The position numbers were made by a program, and so were the translations under genes. The notes below the pieces were generated by a model. That model searched no databases. It saw only the letters and a program-made list of their open reading frames with translations, and was not told where the DNA came from. This document shows positions 23,371 through 35,060 of a stretch of 64,000 nt of DNA, in pieces. Numbering within the stretch: the stretch's first letter is position 1; each line of letters opens with the position of its first letter. The DNA comes from Ursus arctos (lineage: Eukaryota > Chordata > Mammalia > Carnivora > Ursidae), in assembly GCF_023065955.2 (NCBI RefSeq), contig NW_026622986.1, forward strand, positions 16,207,848 through 16,271,847, in the 5' to 3' direction.

Positions 23371-23739
23371 AATTCTCCTTTGCAAAGACTATTGTTTCAT
23401 TAAATTTTTTTAAAACTGTATGAACAAATACATTTTGTCGCAGTTTTATCTGATCCATGGCTAACATTGTTCTGATAAGTGTTCTTTGTTGGTTTTTCTG
23501 CTCTTTTCCTCATTTTTCTCAGAGCATCTTTGTACTAATAATGTGCTGGTTCTTTTTGAACTACTCATCACTGAATGAGATGGGCTTTCTCGGAGCAGTG
23601 ATTTCTCAGGGGTGTGTGTGTGTGTGTATGTGCGTGTATGTGTTATGACAGGTATGGCAAGGGCAGCAGCTGGGGATAGCAGAAGGAAGAGCAGGGGTCA
23701 AGTTTTAGGCTAGCCATTTCTCATTGTTCAGAATGTCTC

Positions 23740-23938
23740 AGGACGCCTGGGTGGCTCAGTTGGTTAAGTGTCTGCCTTTGGCTCAGGTCATGATCTCAGG
23801 GTCCTGGGATCGAGTCCCACATCGGGCTCCTTGCTCAGCAGAAAGCCTCCTTCTCCTTCTGCCTGCCGTTCTCTCTGCTTGTGCTTGCTCTCTCTCTCTT
23901 TCTCTCTCACTCTCTCTGACAATAAAATCTTTAAAAAA
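23740..23938 (+). mobile_element. CAN-type tRNA-Lys SINE
   Basis: Head aggacgcctgggtggctcag to A-tail. Copies of aatgtctc at about 23732, catgtctc at 23939 and aatgtctc at 24047 flank it and the next SINE. Confidence 0.94.
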
Positions 23939-23946
23939 CATGTCTC

Positions 23947-24046
23947 TAGGGGCGTCTCCATCGGTAGAACATGTGACTCTTAATCTAGGGGTGGTGAGTT
24001 CGAGCCCCACATAGTAGAAATTACTTAAAAAATAAAATAATTTAAA
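23947..24046 (+). mobile_element. Short SINE with tRNA-Lys(CTT)-like body
   Basis: gcgtctccatcggtagaaca, tgactcttaatctaggggtg and gagttcgagccccac follow tRNA-Lys(CTT) from D-arm through anticodon (CTT in actcttaatct) to T-arm. An A/T tail follows. It lacks the CT-rich middle of the longer SINEs. Confidence 0.88.
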
Positions 24047-25043
24047 AATGTCTCCAATTCGGTTACCATGATAGATTGTTTCCTGCAAATACGGTGCAGC
24101 TATGTGATTCTTTCATGGCCCTGTCTCCTCTGCCTTTTTGAACCAAACTGATCTAAACTGGTTTCTGCTGCCAGCCTTGCTCATCCCAGGTCCTTGGGTC
24201 CTGCACTTGCCTGGCGAACAGAGCGTTTGGCTTTGCACTTCTGAGCTCTCCCCTCACCTGAGGCAGTGATGCTTTCTGAGACCTCCCCTCACTAGCTGCC
24301 TTGTGCCTCTCTGGGCTTATTTTTTCCCCCTCTTCATTCCTCCTCCTGCACCCCTTCTGCCTGATCTCAGGGATTTTCAGTAACTCCTACATATTTTTTT
24401 AAATGAAGTCTGTGGATCATTTGTTTCCTAGTTTTGCCTAAAGTGGCATTTGTAAATTAAAAATTTTCCCCCCTGTTCTCCTTATTGCTCTTGGTTTCCA
24501 GAAGAAAGGAAAATGCTGGTTTAAGCAGCAATGCCAAGAAGTCCTTAAGATTCTAAATCTTAGCTTCCCGTTTCTCTTGACATTAACCCTGAATTACACT
24601 GCATACTGCTTTTAAAATCATAGTCAGAAATGCAGCTTAAATAACGTTTTTCTATATTACATTTTAAAACTTGGTATTACCATTTGGTTAATTTCAATTA
24701 GATTATAACTGATAAAATGAAACACTTAATATTTCTATCCTTATCACTAACACTGAGCCCTAGAAATCATAGAACAGAAAATGTTCCTTCCTTTATATCT
24801 TCTCCGAAACTTGAGAGTAGCTTTACCACGCTGATTCTACTATAAGAAATCAGATTTCAGTTAAAACTGTATACAACTGCAAAATCTTACAGCCAAAGTT
24901 AAGAATAAAGCTCTGATTCCCAAGTTTCTGCCTATAAAAATGCACAGTGTGTGAGGTGGTTGTGAAATTGCAATGTAATGGCATCGTGACTAAAGAAGAA
25001 ACGATCATATGCACTAAAAATACAAATTAGCGCTGTCACTTAC

Positions 25044-25212
25044 CCGACCGTAATCATAGAATCCGTCACTAATTATGTTACTTGATGACAAATAGCCAGT
25101 CAGGCTGTATTTCAGAGACACGTAGTTGTTGAGCAATTTGTGATAAGCTGCCTCACTGAATTTATTTTTTCGACTTACTGATAGATTAACTTCTTCAAGG
25201 ATATCTAAAGCC
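25044..25212 (-). CDS. ARMC3: ARMC3 exon I (end of armadillo domain)
   Basis: A 169-base exon (acceptor ttgacag, donor gtaagt), phase 2 to phase 0. It encodes ALDILEEVNLSVSRKNKFSE, then AAYHKLLNNYVSLKYSLTG and ends NIISDGFYDYGR. This is the tail after the last armadillo repeat, conserved in ARMC3. Reading through the donor adds only about a dozen codons before a stop. Confidence 0.96.
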
Positions 25213-26261
25213 CTGTCAATAAGAGAAAAAAGCATTATTTGCTTTAAACAAGCAATCCCACATTAAGTTCTCATTTATATACCCAGCCAAGACCCCGAAT
25301 GAAGAATTGAGATGGAAAGGTGAAAGACATCTCACCCTTTTAGATAAAGTAATACAGACAGAATTATGAAGACGAATCAGTGCTTTTTTTTTTTTTTGAA
25401 GATTTTATTTATTTATTCGACAGGATAGAGAAAGCCAGCTAGAGAGGGAACACAAACAGGGGGAGTGGGAGAGGAAGAAGCAGGCTCATAGCGGAGGAGC
25501 CTGATGTGGGGCTCGATCCCATAATGCTGGGATCATGCCCTGAGCCGAAGGCAGACACTTAACCGCTGTGCCACCCAGGCGTCCCAAATCAGTCCTTTTT
25601 GAGAATATATGTGCCATGTCATGACTCATATTCAAACAGCTGAAAAGCACACTTTGAGGGAGTAAAAAGTTCTTCATGAGTGTGGGGCTCCACCTTTTTC
25701 AGCTGACCAGGCAATATACACGAACACAGACATGGTTAGAAATAGGGTAAGCCCGTCAGTGGAACGTTAAAACCCTGTTTGCCAGTATGCTAAGGCAAGG
25801 GCTTCGTCTGCTGGGGCTGGAGGGACTGCTTTGGTGAGGTTGCTTCAATGCCTACTTCTGACGGCGAGGTTTGGGCGAAGGAAGGAGAAAAAGGAGGGGC
25901 AGTCATGGCTCACCCGTTTTATTTCCGCTTCGAAAGCGGAGAGACAGAGTTGCTGTTTAGCTATAGCAGAGGGGAGGGAAAGAGAGGCATGGAGCGGGGT
26001 GAAAAGGTGGACAGGGAGACGGTAAAGGTGGTTTTGTAAGGGTGCTGGGGAGATGTCCAGGTGGGGGGAACGTAGAGGGACCCCCTCCTGCCAGGTTGTC
26101 CCTTTTGAGGACAGGCCCGCTGTGCCAGTCACAGCTCCCGAGGCCTGGGCAGCCTGCAAGCAGGAGTGTGGATTCTCCCTGACCTTCCTTGGGCCCGAAG
26201 AGTGTGCTCCTGTATCTTCTGCTCTCCATCTGAGCCAGAAACTCGAGGCAGCTCCACTCAC
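25213..26261 (-). other. ARMC3: ARMC3 intron, 1.0 kb
   Basis: Holds a SINE at 25386-25584. The part at 25800-26261, next to exon H, is unusually GC- and CpG-rich for this locus and keeps long chance frames on both strands, up to 142 codons. I see no protein family in them. Confidence 0.8.
25386..25584 (-). mobile_element. CAN-type tRNA-Lys SINE
   Basis: Minus-strand full-length copy from poly-T to gccacccaggcgtccc. An imperfect flanking duplication (aatcagtgctttt / aatcagtcctttt) is present. Confidence 0.94.
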
Positions 26262-26398
26262 CCAAGCCTGCATAATTCCACAGCCATCAGCTCATCGCTG
26301 GCGCAGACCATCACAGCCCAGCTGGCGTGCCTTCTCACTTCGTCGTTCTTGGAGCGCAGGAGCTCTACCAGCGGCTCCAGGCCACCTGAATTTCTTAA
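26262..26398 (-). CDS. ARMC3: ARMC3 exon H (last armadillo repeat)
   Basis: A 137-base exon (acceptor acattcag, donor gtgagt) that is in phase 0 and ends in phase 2. It encodes LRNSGGLEPLVELLRSKND, then EVRRHASWAVMVCASDE and ELCRLG. GGLEPLVELLRS and VRRHASWAVMV are clear armadillo helices. It is GC-rich with seven CpGs. If its downstream intron were retained, a stop would follow at once. Confidence 0.97.
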
Positions 26399-26721
26399 CT
26401 GAATGTGGAAATCAAAAGTTTATGCGTTGGGAATACAGAATATAAACACTGATTTTTTTTTTTTAAATCTCATTTGATTGTTGAAAGATTTTAGCTATGT
26501 AAGAACATTTGAGGATATTTAGAAATATGACATCCAGGGGAAACAATCTATTGCAAAACCTTATAGACAGGAGCCCAGATTTCTGTTCAAGGTCAAGAGG
26601 AGGCCACCGTCAAATAATCGAGGGAGGTCACTGTGATTTTGCATGGGAGGGAGACTGAGAGCCTGTCCTCTTGCTTCCCTATGTTCGTCCGTCCTGCTCG
26701 TCAACACTGAATGTTCATTTG

Positions 26722-27135
26722 GCCCTGTGACAGACACAATGATGGTCCCCCAAAGGTGTCCTTTTCCCTGGAAGGGATTTTGCAGATGTGACAAGTTGAC
26801 ATTTGACATGAGGAGATTGTCCCAGATAATCAGGTGGGCCCAATTTAATTATAAGTGTCCTTACAAGATGGAGATAAGGGTGCCTAGAGCTGAGAAAGGA
26901 GCCGTGTAGAAATAGAGCTTGGATAGTATCCTTTTAAGATGGAGGAAGGGGCCACAGCCCAGGAAAGGGCAGATTTTCCCTCAAAGTCTCCCAAAGGAAC
27001 CATAGCTCTGCCAACACCTTGATTTTAACAGAGAAGACCTGTTTTCAGACTTCTGACCTCCTAAACCATATGATAATAGATTTCTAGTAAGCCTCCTGTG
27101 GTCATTTGTTACAGCAGTAATAGGGAACTGATCCA
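26722..27135 (+). mobile_element. MaLR/MLT1-like LTR
   Basis: ggtcccccaaaggtgtcctt, gggattttgcagatgtgaca, gtgtccttacaagatggaga and gttacagcagtaatagggaa occur in the order found in MLT1-type LTRs. Solo and degraded. Confidence 0.75.
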
Positions 27136-27733
27136 GTCCCCAAGGCTGGGCAGGAGGAATTGATACAGTGACATGCTACCCATGTCATTGGACACTGCCA
27201 CCAAATCATCAGTGTGGCCAAAGCAGTTCCAGAGCAACGCACTAGAAAAAGACCAATTTTCGTTATCGCTGCACAGTGTCTTCTCTTCATTCCTCCAAGG
27301 AGTGAGGAAGAGATAAAAGAATAGGAAAAGAATTGGACAGAACTACATTAATTACATCGTTAAATAAAATTCAGGTAATAAAGGTAATTATTCATGGATA
27401 AAATTATTCCAATCAGAAAAAAAAAAAAAGATTTGACAGAGCTCTTGTCTCACTGTCTGAAATGCTATACTCTATCCTCTGAACCTAGAGGACAAAAAAA
27501 GAATATTCTACCAGTTTCTATGTGTAGTATCTGAAGACAAGAGCCCTTGGGTACGATCCACTTGATTCAGTCATTTTCCATCGGTGTCCGGTGACGTTTT
27601 CTTCTCAGGGATCACACTTTAGTACATGTAACGTCATAGCTTTAAAAAGTTTAAAGCGTCTTTGAAGCGTCTTAGAATTTAGCAAGTCAAATTTCTGAAT
27701 ATCTTTATTTCTGAGTATAAGATAGTCTAACTC

Positions 27734-27928
27734 GGGGGCGCCTGGGTGGCACAGCGGTTAAGCGTCTGCCTTCGGCTCAGGGCGTGATCCCAGCGTTATG
27801 GGATCGAGCCCCACATCAGGCTCCTCTGCTATGAGCCTGCTTCTTCCTCTCCCACTCCCCCTGCTTGTGTTCCCTCTCTCGCTAGCTGTCTATGTCAAAT
27901 AAATAAAATCTTAAAAAAAAAAAAAAAA
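27734..27928 (+). mobile_element. CAN-type tRNA-Lys SINE
   Basis: Nearly perfect young copy with an intact A-tail. The target-site duplication gatagtctaactc flanks it (about 27721-27733 and 27929-27941). Confidence 0.96.
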
Positions 27929-28004
27929 GATAGTCTAACTCCATGTGTTCTTTTGGCAAAGATCTAATTCATTTATTAATTCCTTCACTCATTTACCCAT
28001 TCAT

Positions 28005-28620
28005 TTAACAACTGTTTATAAGCATGTGCTCAATGCTAGATATCTATTAATGGCACAAAGTCTCAGGTCATTTCCCTAAAGCCTCAAGGAGCTTATAATA
28101 TTTCATGTAAGAACCATATATGCAAAGCAGAAGACAAAGAAAGCACGCATAGGGTGTAAGGGAAGCCCAGAGGAGGACGCTCCCCAGCTTGAGGGCTGAA
28201 GAAAGGCCTCATGGGAGACAGGATGGCTGACATGGGTTTTGAAGGAGAAGTGTGATTTTATCAGGCGGACAAAAGTGAGAATAATTTTCCCAGCAGAGAA
28301 ATCAAAGACATATAAATAAGAGAACAGAGCATACAGACAGAATTACAAATAGTATGGTATTTATGGAGTATGGAGTTACTCCTGGGAAGAGGCTTCAGGC
28401 ACAGGTGGGTAGATGTGGGTCAATGGGAGCCCTTGCCCATCACGGGCAGCTGAACTTTTCCCCTGGGGCAATGGCGCGCCACTGGGGACTTGTCATGACA
28501 TGTTGAGGGTCACATATTTGAAAGATCGGTCTGGAGGCAGTGTGGGAAGCAGGAGGTGGCAGGTGTAGGGAGAGCAGGAGACTCAGCTGCAGTATTCCTG
28601 GAAAGAGATGGACGATTCTG
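28005..28620 (-). mobile_element. Possible L2-like fossil, minus orientation
   Basis: Plus-strand text such as tgtgctcaatgctagatatc, cctcaaggagcttataat and aaggcctcatgggagacagg resembles inverted L2. Diverged. Confidence 0.45.
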
Positions 28621-28724
28621 CAGACTGCATGCGGGTATGACCGAAACACTTTGATTGCTGTGTTGGCAAAGCCTAGCATAGTACCTGACACAGAATAGAT
28701 GGTAAACAAGTATTTGGTAGTCTT

Positions 28725-28938
28725 GGGGGGCCTGTGTGGCTCAGTCAGTTGGGCATCCAACTCTTGGTTTCGGCTCAGGTCGTGATCTCTTGGGTGGTGG
28801 GATCAAGCCCCAAGTTGGGCTCCTTACTCAGCAGGGAGTCTGCTTGGGGATTCTTGGGGATTCTCTCCCTCTGCCCCTCCCCCCACTTTTGTGCCTGTGC
28901 ACAGTCTCTCTCTCAAGTAAATAAATCTTTAAGAAAAA
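28725..28938 (+). mobile_element. CAN-type SINE
   Basis: Head ggggggcctgtgtggctcag, then aactcttggtttcggctcag and an A-rich tail. The target-site duplication tatttggtagtct is at 28711-28723 and 28939-28951. Confidence 0.95.
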
Positions 28939-29084
28939 TATTTGGTAGTCTCAGTGCCTTTATGGATGAATACAAATGAACTGACTCAATGGGAACTACC
29001 ACGGGGATAGAATAATACCTAAGGGACAGAAGAGAAAAGATTTGTTAGTCATCTGAGCAGAGAACCCAGTGCCACAGCTTGGGC

Positions 29085-29280
29085 TCTGGATGGCATCCCT
29101 GATCTTCCAATTTACCAACTCTGCTGGGAGCACATTCTGTCTTTAAGCCTTATTTTCCTCATCTGCAAAATGGGGATTACAAACATGTCCAACACAAGTG
29201 AGGCTTAAATGCTTGTAAAGTGTTTAGCACAGTGCCCACTGCGTAGTAAGTGCTCAGTAAGTGTTAGCTATTGTTATTTA
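29085..29280 (+). mobile_element. MIR fossil
   Basis: ttttcctcatctgcaaaatg followed by a region ending gcagtaagtgctcagtaagtg-like text is diagnostic of MIR. Confidence 0.8.
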
Positions 29281-29689
29281 TATTGCCAGGAGAGGAACAA
29301 AGCCCCAGGCTGTTTGAAGGAGTGCCTTGTGACAAGTAAATATGAGAACAGCAAGAGAAAAAAAAAGGGTGTCTGTAGGTTTACCTTATCTTTACGAATA
29401 GAACCAAACACACTTTTATAAGATACACTTGTAAAAAAAATGCCATTCCATGTTTTAAAACTTAGAAATAGATAAGAAACGTAAGAGTATGTGGAACCCA
29501 TGTGTATGACGTAACCCCTCAGAATGAAGGCGCGCCTGTTTGTCTGCTGCTCAGCTTAAGAAATGACACATTTAAATGACCTTGGACCCCTGTTTGTTCC
29601 TCTCAATTGCATCCACTCCCTTTGATCCCCCAGGAGATTTCTTGAATTTAGGGTTAATCATTCTCTACCTTTGCCTTTATAGTTGCAAC

Positions 29690-30340
29690 TTACATGTATA
29701 TTTACATAAACAACATATTGCTTAGATTTGTATATTTCAGAGTGCTACATAAATAGAATCCTAAGTCCTATTCTTCTGCAACTTGATTTTGCTCAGCATT
29801 ATGCTTGAGTTTCATCTCTGTTGATGTCTGTAGCTATAGTTCATTCATTTTCACTGATGTGAAATTCCATTTTATGAATATACCACAAATTTATTCACCC
29901 ATTCTCTTAAAAAACTAGACAATTGGTGTGTTTCCGGGGGCTTAGATATTATAAACAATGCATCCTGGTGCAGAGAGGCAAGAGACCATTTTAGCTATAA
30001 TTTAGAAATAGAACTGCCAGATTATACCGGATTATAGGATACGCTCTTCTTTGCTAGCTAATGCCAATTTGCTCTCCACAGTGACACACCAATTTAATAA
30101 TTTTTATTTTAGGTTCACAGCAAAATTGAGCAGCAGGTACAGAGATTTCCCATACTCCCTGCCCCCGCACACACGAGAGTTTTCCCATTATCAACATCCC
30201 CTGCGGGACTGGTACATTTGTTTCAACTGATGAACATACACTGACACATTATTATCACCCAGAGTCCATGGTTGAAGTGTTGCACCAATTTTGAACGATC
30301 TAAATGATGGGTAGGTTCAAACACTTGAAAATGTTTCAAA
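29690..30340. mobile_element. L1-derived sequence
   Basis: Contains ctatagttcattcattttca and aatataccacaaatttattc, then ggttcacagcaaaattgagc and ttatcacccagagtccatgg, all familiar from old L1M sequence. Orientation is probably minus, but I am not certain. It ends about 60 bases before exon G. Confidence 0.7.
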
Positions 30341-30404
30341 TTAATCCACCTATAGGAACGGACCAGAAAAATGAGAGAACAGACTAAGTTATTGAAGCTC
30401 TCAC

Positions 30405-30654
30405 CTCTGTCCGGGCTTCAACGTCGCAAGCGGTCGCGGCCACCATGAGAGCCGCTTTGCTCTGCACGACCGTGTTCGCGGAGCGCAGCGGGCTGATGAG
30501 GGCGTGCATGACGTCGTGGCTCTGTATGTTCACACGCAGGGGCTCCTGCATGGCCATGTTCGCTAACACGGTAGCGGCGTTGGCAATGGCTCCGTCGCGT
30601 TTGCTGGACAGGATGTTTATTAATGGCTCAATACCATCAGCTTCAGCAGCAGCA
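30405..30654 (-). CDS. ARMC3: ARMC3 exon G (armadillo repeats, CpG-rich)
   Basis: The largest coding exon here, 250 bases (acceptor tttacgcag, donor gtgaga), completing an Asn codon and ending in phase 0. It encodes AAAEADGIEPLINILSSKRD, then GAIANAATVLANMAMQEP, SPLRSANTVVQSKAALM and CDVEARTE: two armadillo repeats. It has 24 CpG dinucleotides by my count, most between 30410 and 30600, while the surrounding introns are AT-rich and CpG-poor. Confidence 0.97.
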
Positions 30655-31040
30655 CTGCGTAAATGGAGGAGAAATGAATGCCATTCATCCTAGTTCAAGA
30701 AATTGTCTTTGGAGTGTACAATGGAGCTTATTAAACAAATAAGTACATAAGTAGGGTTTTAGCAAGAAATTAATTTACAATGCAGTGAACCCAGTCTTGA
30801 GGTGCTAGTGATTTAAATGGAGTCTGGGAAAATGTCAGTTAAGAATGAATTTAAATAACCCTTTTCCTACTTCTACAGCTTGTAGTTACAGAAAAATGCA
30901 TGCCTACTTCTTAGAGACCCCCCAACAGCTGTTCATTTTTTAACTTGGTGATACTTATAAGACCAGGAAATTCTATTCAAAGAAAGCTGAATAAGATATT
31001 CTCAACCAGTAGGAAAACAAAGCTTTATATTTTTTATTCT

Positions 31041-31187
31041 TTTTTTTTTTTTTTTTTTTGAGAAAGAACCTTATCTTAATCTGGACGTGGAGCCTGACCC
31101 ACGGCTCAGTCTCACAACCCTGAGATCAGGGCCTGAGCCAAAATCAAAAGTCAGATGCTTAATCCACTGAGTCACCCAAGAGTCCCT
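31041..31187 (-). mobile_element. Truncated CAN-type SINE
   Basis: Poly-T, then the complement of the tRNA-like head (cacaaccctgagatcagggc ... gagtcacccaagagtccc). The CT-rich middle is missing. Confidence 0.85.
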
Positions 31188-33999
31188 AGGAAAATAAGCC
31201 TTTAAATAGGAATGAGTGAGTGGGAGATGCTCCTGGTTTAAGTTAAAATTCTTTAGCTCATCCTCCTCCTTTTTAAATGAGGTTATTAATTGTAGGCAGA
31301 GGTTAACACGTGTGAAGCGAGCAAAACATTTTGGAGGTGAATACTGCTTTTACAAATTGAACATCAAAGATCAAAGTCATAATATTGACATAATAACTAG
31401 TTTTAGTAATGTAGGCATATTCAGTTGCTAAATTTCCTATCTCTGCTATAAAAAGACCACGATTACCCATAAAATATATTAATAGTCTCACAAGTAATAA
31501 GCCTAAACCTCTTTTTAAGAATGCCATACTTTCTATAGTCCTTGCTTTCTAATCACTTAAAAAGCTCATAAAGTAGTGAAAATAAAAAAGGGGATCATTT
31601 TAACAAGAGGAAGATGATTTAATTATGTTCTGTAAGAGTTGAAATTGCTTCAAATAAGAGATGTTCCAAGCCATAAGTATATACAGAGCATCCCAGTTTC
31701 AAAGGAAGACCTAAAATTCTGTGTTAAAAAACCATTTACATCATCATGGGAATAGAGGTAATCAAGACAATAAAAACATACCTGAGACTCCAATAAAGTG
31801 AATATCCCTTTAAGATTTATATCTGACACATTTTTTTTCACTTAGGATCATATTAAGAACCAAAACTGAAAACAAGTGAGGCTATATGATTCAGCCCCTC
31901 ATCCTGTACTCCGATAAATATTCTTGTAATTAAATTTAATTTGGTAGTCACTTAAATTCACTGATTGTGAAGGAGAAGTGACAATCTCAAGAATACAGGT
32001 TATCACAACTGTCCGAGAGAGGGTACGACGTAATGAAGTGTCACCGAGGAGAAAGGAAGCTGTGATTGTCACTCAGAGCATCTCTGAAGTGGACACAACA
32101 ACCGTAACTGGGCCAGCATGAAATGACTTAAGGAAGGCGGCCACTCCGGGGAATGCTGGGCTCCGTTGGTGTTAACCCTGAAGGCACCTCCCACCCCTGG
32201 TTTGAATAAATCTGTCCAGAAAACACACTATATTGATATGAAGGCAAAATCAGAGTTTGGTTCCATTTCCACTCATACCCTAGTCCTTAGTATATATTTA
32301 ATCCTTCTTGTGGTTTCTCCCATTCTTTTCCTGGGACGGCATCCCTTTAAAACTTGGTTAGATGACACGTAACCAAAATTTGTTCCTATAAAAATATTGT
32401 TAGGAAGGGCCTGCATCTCACTATGATGGCTTGAGGGCCAGCATTTGCTCTCCTTTCCTAGAGGACAAAATAAACACTCTTAAGATAATTTTACTTTTAC
32501 TTTTAATTCTCTCTCCTACTATTAACCAAACGGTGATCATTTGACTGTATGAATAAGGAAAAATTTGGAGGCTCATGTATATTAGTTTATCAGAAACTTC
32601 TCATATTTTTACCTATAGCTGAAATACTGAATTTTTTAAAACTGCCAGCAAGAATTTTAAATTATGCATATTTTCTAACTAATATAGACATAAACCTGCT
32701 AAAAAATCATTTTATTTCTTTGACTTATTTTTCAGGCACTGAATGCAATCAGTACCTTCAGCCAAAATACTTCATAGTTTGTAATCATTGCAAACACGCC
32801 TCGGTTAGAAGACACGGTTCCTTTGTTACTTATCTTTCCTTTGACAAGGTTCACCTTTTAAAACATCCTGGAGAATCAAGGAGGAGCGCGCGGTGGAGGT
32901 GTTTCATTGCAACCGTGTTAGAATAACACGGTTGGAAGCTACAAGTATTATAGGTAAGCCGCATACCAGTACATTCTCTGGGGCTGTGTCTTTTTTATGT
33001 ATCAGGGGTTTTCTGGAAAATTTAAGTGAATACATAGGATCACACTTGGTCATTTCAGTTTTTCTTATTTATTAAAACAAACAAACAAAAACGGGCTGCG
33101 AGATTCCGGAATTTTCATCAGATGAGCCTCTGCTCACAGCCTTTGTGCTTGCTCCTTCCTCCTCTCTCCTGGACAAAGGCATATTTTGCCTTGGTTCATT
33201 TATATCTCTACCTTCTGCTCTTTTCTGTGCTCTTTATGAGCCCGTAAAGAGAAGTACATAAAATCCTAGCTGTTTATAAAAGAAACCGAAGATTCTAGTA
33301 CAGAGTGGAATATAGCTTTTACTAAATTGAACATAACTGCCAGCACCGAAAGACGAATCGTATGCGTGCAGCTGGGAGAACAATCTGCATCGTGTGTACG
33401 TACCTGCCCAGAATGTGTTGTGTGCAGTCTGGTTAGGTGTGAAAAGCATAACGGAGATTAAGGTATTATGGTGAAAATAATCAAGCTATTATTCTTACCT
33501 AAAAAAGCCCCCTAATGTCATTATAGAAATAGAGCACAGAATTCGCAGTTTTTTTAAAAAAAGAATTGCATTAATTTTGTGTTTCAAACCCAAGACATTC
33601 TGTTTTCTTTTTCCCTGTGTCTGCTATGTACACAGGCTGGAGCCTGTCATATTTTAAAAACACATTTCCGTTTCCTAGATAGGATGGCATTATCCAAATG
33701 AACGGGAGAGAAGTCAAACTGCTTTGTTACAAAATCCAGAATTATAGGGCCATATGTCATCATGAGAATCGGAAAATATTTTGATTTTTACTATCGTGAA
33801 CCTCCATCAGTTGGAGTTTAATCAAGTAAGAGTTTAAAATGTACATTTCAAAAAACGAACTAAAACCCAAATATGGGAAAGTATAAAAACATCTGTTTAA
33901 ATCATTTGATATATGTAAACAGAAGTGAAGTTTGACACATCATGTGTATCCAATTTATTACCAAGTCCTGACTCTTTTCCGCCTCCCTATTTCTCGAAT

Positions 34000-34560
34000 C
34001 TCTCTCTGGTCTCCCGCTCCATCTCACTGATCGAATCTAGTCCATCAATCCTTGTGAATTGATGTGCTCTTCTAACAGGTCTCCCCCCCCCCACCCCTGC
34101 TTTGATTCTTTCTCCAACTTAGAGCTAAAGTGATCTTTTAAAATAATAATATCAGATTATTATAATTATATACATCATACACATCATCAGATTGCTCCCC
34201 TCCTTAAAATGTTTCTGGCTTCCCATTGCTCGGGTTGAAACCCTAAATTTCCCACAAGGCCTCCAAGGCCCTCCACGAGTCCACCTGCCTCCCTGCCGGT
34301 CCACGCCCCCTCTCACCTCTCCTTGTGGCTCTGTGCTCCGCCTCTCTGGCGACTGGCAACATGCCAGGCTCTGGCCTACCTCTGGGTATTCCCATAGGCC
34401 CGCCTTTCTTACTTCCTGATGAACTCTTCCTCCAGATAATTCCCATTCACCTTGTCAAGCTCAGCACATATGCCTCTCCCTCAAGGAAGCACATCTTGAC
34501 CCCCAAACTAGATATCAGGTCTCTCTGCCCCATGAGCTCAAGATCATTTGTTTGCTAAAC
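34000..34560 (+). mobile_element. L2-like fossil
   Basis: Includes ttctggcttcccattgctcg, aaggcctccaaggccctcca and a long run of exon-like but typical L2 text. The chance frames here belong to this repeat. Confidence 0.6.
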
Positions 34561-34799
34561 ATATATACATTATTTCAAATGATGTTTTGGCACAAATGAT
34601 CACACTGAATGGCAACGATCTTGAAATATTATGTTATGGAAGCTTTTGGTGGAAAGGAGTTTACCACAAAGCTTTTCGGTTAAATCTCCGAGCCCCACGA
34701 TGAAAAAGCACTTACAGCAGGGGCACTAAGAACATGGTTAAAGAAAAATACAGTCACTTTGCACACATAGTGTCTGTTTACGGCTCGCTGAAAATACTA

Positions 34800-35060
34800 T
34801 GCGATTTCATGTCTGTGTGTCTTTGCATTCGTGTTTTCTCTGCCCGAAAGGCCCGGCCCTACCCGTCCCCACCTCTGCCCGGGGAGATGTAGCTCACCCT
34901 TAAAAACCCGCTCAACTGCCCCTTCCTGTATGGTGATTCTTGTCCATCCCCACCTCTCCTTGTGACTCACTCCTCCCTGTGTCTACACTGGTCCCCCTTC
35001 TTAGAGAAAGTGCTTTGGTCTTACTTATAGCCCCAGTGCTGAAAAGATCAATATATTTAA
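34800..35060 (+). mobile_element. L2-like fossil
   Basis: gttttctctgcccgaaaggc, cccttaaaaacccgctcaac and later pyrimidine-rich text resemble diverged L2 3' sequence. Confidence 0.45.

Larger units (their letters stand above)
22317..25043 (-). other. ARMC3: ARMC3 intron, 2.7 kb
   Basis: Contains a head-to-tail SINE pair (23740-24046), a (TG)n run at about 23612-23642 and an L2-like fossil (22850-23370). Stretches 22317-22850 and 24060-25040 show nothing I can name. Confidence 0.8.
26399..30404 (-). other. ARMC3: ARMC3 intron, 4.0 kb
   Basis: Filled by repeats: L1-derived sequence (29690-30340), MIR (29085-29280), two SINEs (28725, 27734), L2-like inverted sequence (28005-28620) and a MaLR-like LTR (26722-27135). 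The stretches 27140-27720 and 29290-29690 show nothing I recognise. Confidence 0.8.

Noticed and set aside
23947..24020. Possible tRNA-Lys(CTT) gene
   Set aside because: The acceptor stem is not paired, the D arm is altered, and an A/T tail follows; it is a SINE body.
25845..26273. 142-codon open frame on the minus strand, the longest in the window
   Set aside because: It overlaps only 12 bases of ARMC3 exon H and otherwise lies in its GC-rich downstream intron, is in a different frame from the exon, and has no recognisable domain. GC-rich DNA has few chance stops.
26053..26445. 130-codon plus-strand open frame
   Set aside because: Antisense to exon H and its flanks; composition suggests a chance frame.
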